Below are positions 61,803-64,000 of a DNA stretch of 64,000 bases, piece by piece. The DNA comes from a virus. The position numbers and the translations under genes were made by a program. Numbering within the stretch: the first letter of the stretch is position 1; each line of letters opens with the position of its first letter. Location of the stretch: positions 1-64,000 of IMG/VR virus record IMGVR_UViG_3300042398_001385. One strand, given 5' to 3'. Below the pieces are notes generated by a model, which saw nothing but the letters and a program-made list of their open reading frames with translations, did no database searches and was not told where the DNA came from.

Positions 61803-61833
61803 TCTGGATATTACTTTAACGTATATATCCAGA
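61803..61833 (-). promoter_or_regulatory. 9-bp perfect inverted repeat abutting the TTG start
   Basis: TCTGGATAT (61803-61811) and ATATCCAGA (61825-61833) form a 9 bp stem with a 13 nt loop. On the minus-strand mRNA its end touches the TTG start of the nucleotidyltransferase. It could hide the start and control translation, or act as a weak terminator after the exonuclease; the T-run is too short for a firm terminator call. Confidence 0.5.
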
Positions 61834-61843
61834 CCTAGAATCT

Positions 61844-62539
61844 TTATGCTGTCATTCTCTTAAAACAATTCATTGTACAAACAACATCTTGTTCACAGTA
61901 TGATTTTATCTCTTCTGATTTTCCACTCCAGTAAAATTCATGTACCTGGGATCCTTCCATATTATCTTTAGATGTAGGTACTCCTAAAACATGTGATATT
62001 AGATCCAGTGAAGAAAAAGTTTGTCCCCATGCACCAAATGCAAATATTTCAGCAAGATCTAAAAAAGAAGTCTCCCATGGTTTTTTATTCCATGTTTGTA
62101 TAATAGGATCAGGAGTTATATTGTTTATTAACATTCTTTTACCCATATACGGAACATCGAAATTTTTTATATTTTGACCAGCTAATTTATACGATTTGGA
62201 TCTTGAATTAGCCAATACTTTATTTGTTTTTTCTAGTATGTCTTTTTCATCCTCCCCGTAAAAGCTTGTTAATCTCTCAACTCCTTCAGGAGTAAAGACA
62301 CCAAATGTAACACATACTATTCTACCAAATTCTGGGTGTAATGATGATCTGTTTATCCATAAATCGCTAGGATCTGTAGATTCTCCAGGCTCTACTTGCT
62401 TTTGTAGCCATTTACATCTTTTAACCCATAGTTCTGCCAAATGAGGGTCATTGGATTTTAGTTCTTCTAGTGTTGGATATAATCCTGCGGTTTCAATATC
62501 GAAAAAAATTGAACCATCTATTATTCCTTGGTGTAGCAT
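61844..62539 (-). CDS. 3'-5' exonuclease, DnaQ/PolB-exo2-like
   Basis: The three DEDD motifs are visible: IFFDIETAGLYPTLE (Exo I), YKLAGQNIKNFDVPYMGKRM (Exo II) and EIKSYCEQDVVCTMNC (Exo III). The LDLISHVLGVPTSKDNMEG segment between them is typical of PolB-type (exo2) exonucleases. 231 residues. A stand-alone proofreading or DNA-processing exonuclease is likely; the catalytic set D-E, D, D is complete. Divergent from the gene at 62554. Confidence 0.88.
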   Translation of the reverse strand: MLHQGIIDGSIFFDIETAGLYPTLEELKSNDPHLAELWVKRCKWLQKQVEPGESTDPSDLWINRSSLHPEFGRIVCVTFGVFTPEGVERLTSFYGEDEKDILEKTNKVLANSRSKSYKLAGQNIKNFDVPYMGKRMLINNITPDPIIQTWNKKPWETSFLDLAEIFAFGAWGQTFSSLDLISHVLGVPTSKDNMEGSQVHEFYWSGKSEEIKSYCEQDVVCTMNCFKRMTA

Positions 62540-62553
62540 GATATATAGTTTAT

Positions 62554-62820
62554 ATGGAAAAATACGGGTATAAAAACATAAGCTCTAGAAACGAATTCGA
62601 AAAAGCATCTAAGAGAGACGGACGTGTTGATCACGGACCTGTAGTAGGAGACGAGCTTACCACATATGACTTCGTAGATCTTAAGAAAAAGGGAGACTGG
62701 GGAATGCCAGGACAGACTAGATATTATGTAAAAACTATCGAAGATCTTATAAAGGCCAACGACAAGATGAGTAAGTCTATTACAAATGAAAGAAAGCCTA
62801 AAGGATACGTTGCCTGGTAA
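62554..62820 (+). CDS. Small Lys/Gly-rich protein, unknown
   Basis: The 88-residue protein is basic and polar: YKNISSRNEFEKASKRDGRV, VVGDELTTYDFVDLKKKGDW and KPKGYVAW. It has better codon quality than the competing minus-strand frame at 62521-62868. The ATG is 14 bp from the divergent exonuclease start, with ATATATAG before it. It resembles no family I know; a small nucleic-acid-binding protein fits the composition. Confidence 0.7.
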   Translation: MEKYGYKNISSRNEFEKASKRDGRVDHGPVVGDELTTYDFVDLKKKGDWGMPGQTRYYVKTIEDLIKANDKMSKSITNERKPKGYVAW

Positions 62821-62830
62821 AAATCCTTTC

Positions 62831-63583
62831 CTAGTTAGGCTCTGGCAAATTATTATCAAAAGCAACATCTATTATTAAATTATAAGGATTTAAATCTTGT
62901 ATTGTTATTGTTTCCTCTTGACTGGAAGGACAGTAGAACATTATAGGATTAGATCTTTCTGCCCAAGTGGAAGCAGCCAAAAATAAGCTTTCTTTATATG
63001 TTAGTCCTCCTTGGTTGGTTCTGTGTGATCCTGTTCTAAATATTATTGGTATTTTTTTCTCTATGTAGGTTACAGATAATAGATCTTTTACGGAAAATAA
63101 ACTAGGCTTTTCGTCGTTTATTATTGCTATCTGCTTTTGTACTCTCCAAGGAAGTGTATCAAAGAACTTACAAAAGTCCATCATACTTTTTCTTCGGTTC
63201 CCATTAGCTCCTCCGATATGACATATTAATGGTATATCAAATCTTCCAGCATCTATTTCATTTATAAAATTACCTATCTTTAATATTTCTGATTTAGATT
63301 TTTTCTTTGAATCCGCATCTGTTGATATGACATGGTTTTTACTTTTTATATAAAAAGCTATTCTTATTTCTAAATCATCAATATAATGAAAAAATCTTTC
63401 CTTCTCAAATTCTGTAACGTCTGTTGATAAATCTATATCTTTTTCAGATAACTCAACTATAAACAATTTATATCCTATAGACAGATACATTTTTATCTGG
63501 TCACAAACTATACGGGACAAAGAATTGTCCCTGTGTTTTCCCTCTGGAATTCTTATTACAATACCATTTCTTATTGATTCCAT
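62831..63583 (-). CDS. UvdE-like (UV damage endonuclease family) TIM-barrel protein with altered active site
   Basis: The ATG at 63583 is preferred; a TTG at 63628 would add 15 residues. FDIPLICHIGGANGNRRKSM aligns with the H-I-G-G-x-x-G segment of UvdE, FFDTLPWRVQKQIAIINDEK with the strand that normally ends in E-N-D, SLFSVKDLLSVTYIEKKIPI with the following helix, and IIFRTGSHRTNQGG with the F-D-x-H-H motif. MFYCPSSQEE matches the late S-S-Q. The metal-binding Glu of E-N-D and the Asp and His of F-D-x-H-H are replaced, so catalysis may be lost or changed. 250 residues, near family size. Confidence 0.7.
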   Translation of the reverse strand: MESIRNGIVIRIPEGKHRDNSLSRIVCDQIKMYLSIGYKLFIVELSEKDIDLSTDVTEFEKERFFHYIDDLEIRIAFYIKSKNHVISTDADSKKKSKSEILKIGNFINEIDAGRFDIPLICHIGGANGNRRKSMMDFCKFFDTLPWRVQKQIAIINDEKPSLFSVKDLLSVTYIEKKIPIIFRTGSHRTNQGGLTYKESLFLAASTWAERSNPIMFYCPSSQEETITIQDLNPYNLIIDVAFDNNLPEPN

Positions 63584-63614
63584 AACTTTTTTAGTGTGAA
63601 AAGAAAATAAGTTT

Positions 63615-64000
63615 CTATAGGGAATCAAATTGATCCAAATCCATTTTGGGCCAGGATTCTAGTAAACTTATGGGCGAAAGGTTAGCAACCTTTACTCCTC
63701 TTTTTTCTAAATTATTTCTTAATACTGAATATTCTAAATCTATATTCCTTATGTGCTTAGATAATTTGTGAGATCCTGTATTTGAAAAGAAGTGATCGTT
63801 GGTAAAATCAACTCCAACCATTCCTATTTTTTTAGCTCCTAATTGATAAGCTATTATTATAGCCATATAAGGAGAGTTCATTGTATAATCTACTAGGCTT
63901 AAATTATCTAAATTTGGATTGTTTCTTGAGCCTATTTTAATTTTAGATATATTAGAAGATCTTGTTATAGGTCCAGGATTTTCTAAATGAGTAAATATTA
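63615..64000 (-). CDS. Partial gene, DUF115/glycosyltransferase-like, start beyond window
   Basis: The minus-strand frame is open from the right edge (first full codon at 63998) to the stop at 63615, 127 residues. The protein reads SLVDYTMNSPYMAIIIAYQL and GAKKIGMVGVDFTNDHFFSN, a strand-loop pattern of MptE/DUF115-like or surface-sugar proteins. An internal ATG at 63881 is not the true start because coding sequence continues upstream. Its stop overlaps the extended (TTG) form of the UvdE-like gene. Identification is tentative. Confidence 0.55.
   Translation of the reverse strand, partial: IFTHLENPGPITRSSNISKIKIGSRNNPNLDNLSLVDYTMNSPYMAIIIAYQLGAKKIGMVGVDFTNDHFFSNTGSHKLSKHIRNIDLEYSVLRNNLEKRGVKVANLSPISLLESWPKMDLDQFDSL

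Noticed and set aside
62521-62868. 115-residue minus-strand ORF
   Set aside because: It overlaps the plus-strand gene at 62554, the exonuclease start and the UvdE-like end; composition (Ser/Phe/Ile/Val-rich) is typical of a shadow frame.

Overview
This window looks like about 64 kb of a large, AT-rich, contractile-tailed (T4-like) phage genome. Recognisable T4-type parts are a gp23-like major capsid protein, a gp21-like prohead protease, and baseplate proteins resembling gp25, gp6, gp53, gp27 and the OB-fold of gp5. Portal, terminase, sheath, tube and polymerase genes are not here, so the genome extends beyond both edges; the first and last genes are cut by the window ends. Most starts are preceded by A/T-rich sequence without a clear Shine-Dalgarno, and the cargo is typical of Gram-negative envelopes (Kdo, fucose). 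A Bacteroidota host is therefore plausible, but this is inference. No tRNA, CRISPR array or insertion sequence was seen.

Layout. (1) 1-26.8 kb, all minus strand: baseplate and tail genes. They include a giant beta-propeller protein in the gp7 position, a phage protein with S1 domains, a putative amidoligase, a 1,696-residue unknown protein, a Nudix hydrolase and a missed 55-codon gene. (2) 26.9-42.3 kb, minus strand: an island of twenty sugar genes. It encodes GDP-fucose synthesis (gmd, fcl), an alpha-1,2-fucosyltransferase-like GT11, a GT6 of the ABO blood-group transferase family, two Kdo-pathway enzymes (kdsA, kdsD), a pyruvyltransferase-like protein, further glycosyltransferases and six methyltransferases. 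(3) 42.5-47.6 kb, mostly plus strand: small proteins with a T4-like capsid-targeting N-terminus, a hyperacidic Asp/Glu repeat protein, and a RimK ATP-grasp/retropepsin fusion. (4) 47.6-49.5 kb: asparagine synthetase and a P-loop kinase. (5) 49.6-61.8 kb, minus strand: the head module, with coiled-coil core proteins, major capsid protein, a protease-scaffold fusion carrying fifteen 14-residue repeats, an 866-residue virion protein and a nucleotidyltransferase. (6) 61.8-64 kb: an exonuclease, a small plus-strand gene, a degenerate UvdE-like barrel and an edge-truncated gene.

Two systems stand out. First, at least seven proteins begin with a motif like the T4 capsid targeting sequence (aromatic-x-x-F/W followed by a hydrophobic-x-E site). 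Matching hydrophobic-N/D-E sites lie in the capsid, scaffold and core proteins. This suggests a large set of co-packaged, protease-processed internal proteins, including an enzyme, by analogy to T4 internal proteins and Alt. Second, the fucose/GT11/GT6 set could build a histo-blood-group-like terminal glycan from host GDP-mannose. Whether it decorates the virion or remodels the host surface cannot be decided from sequence.
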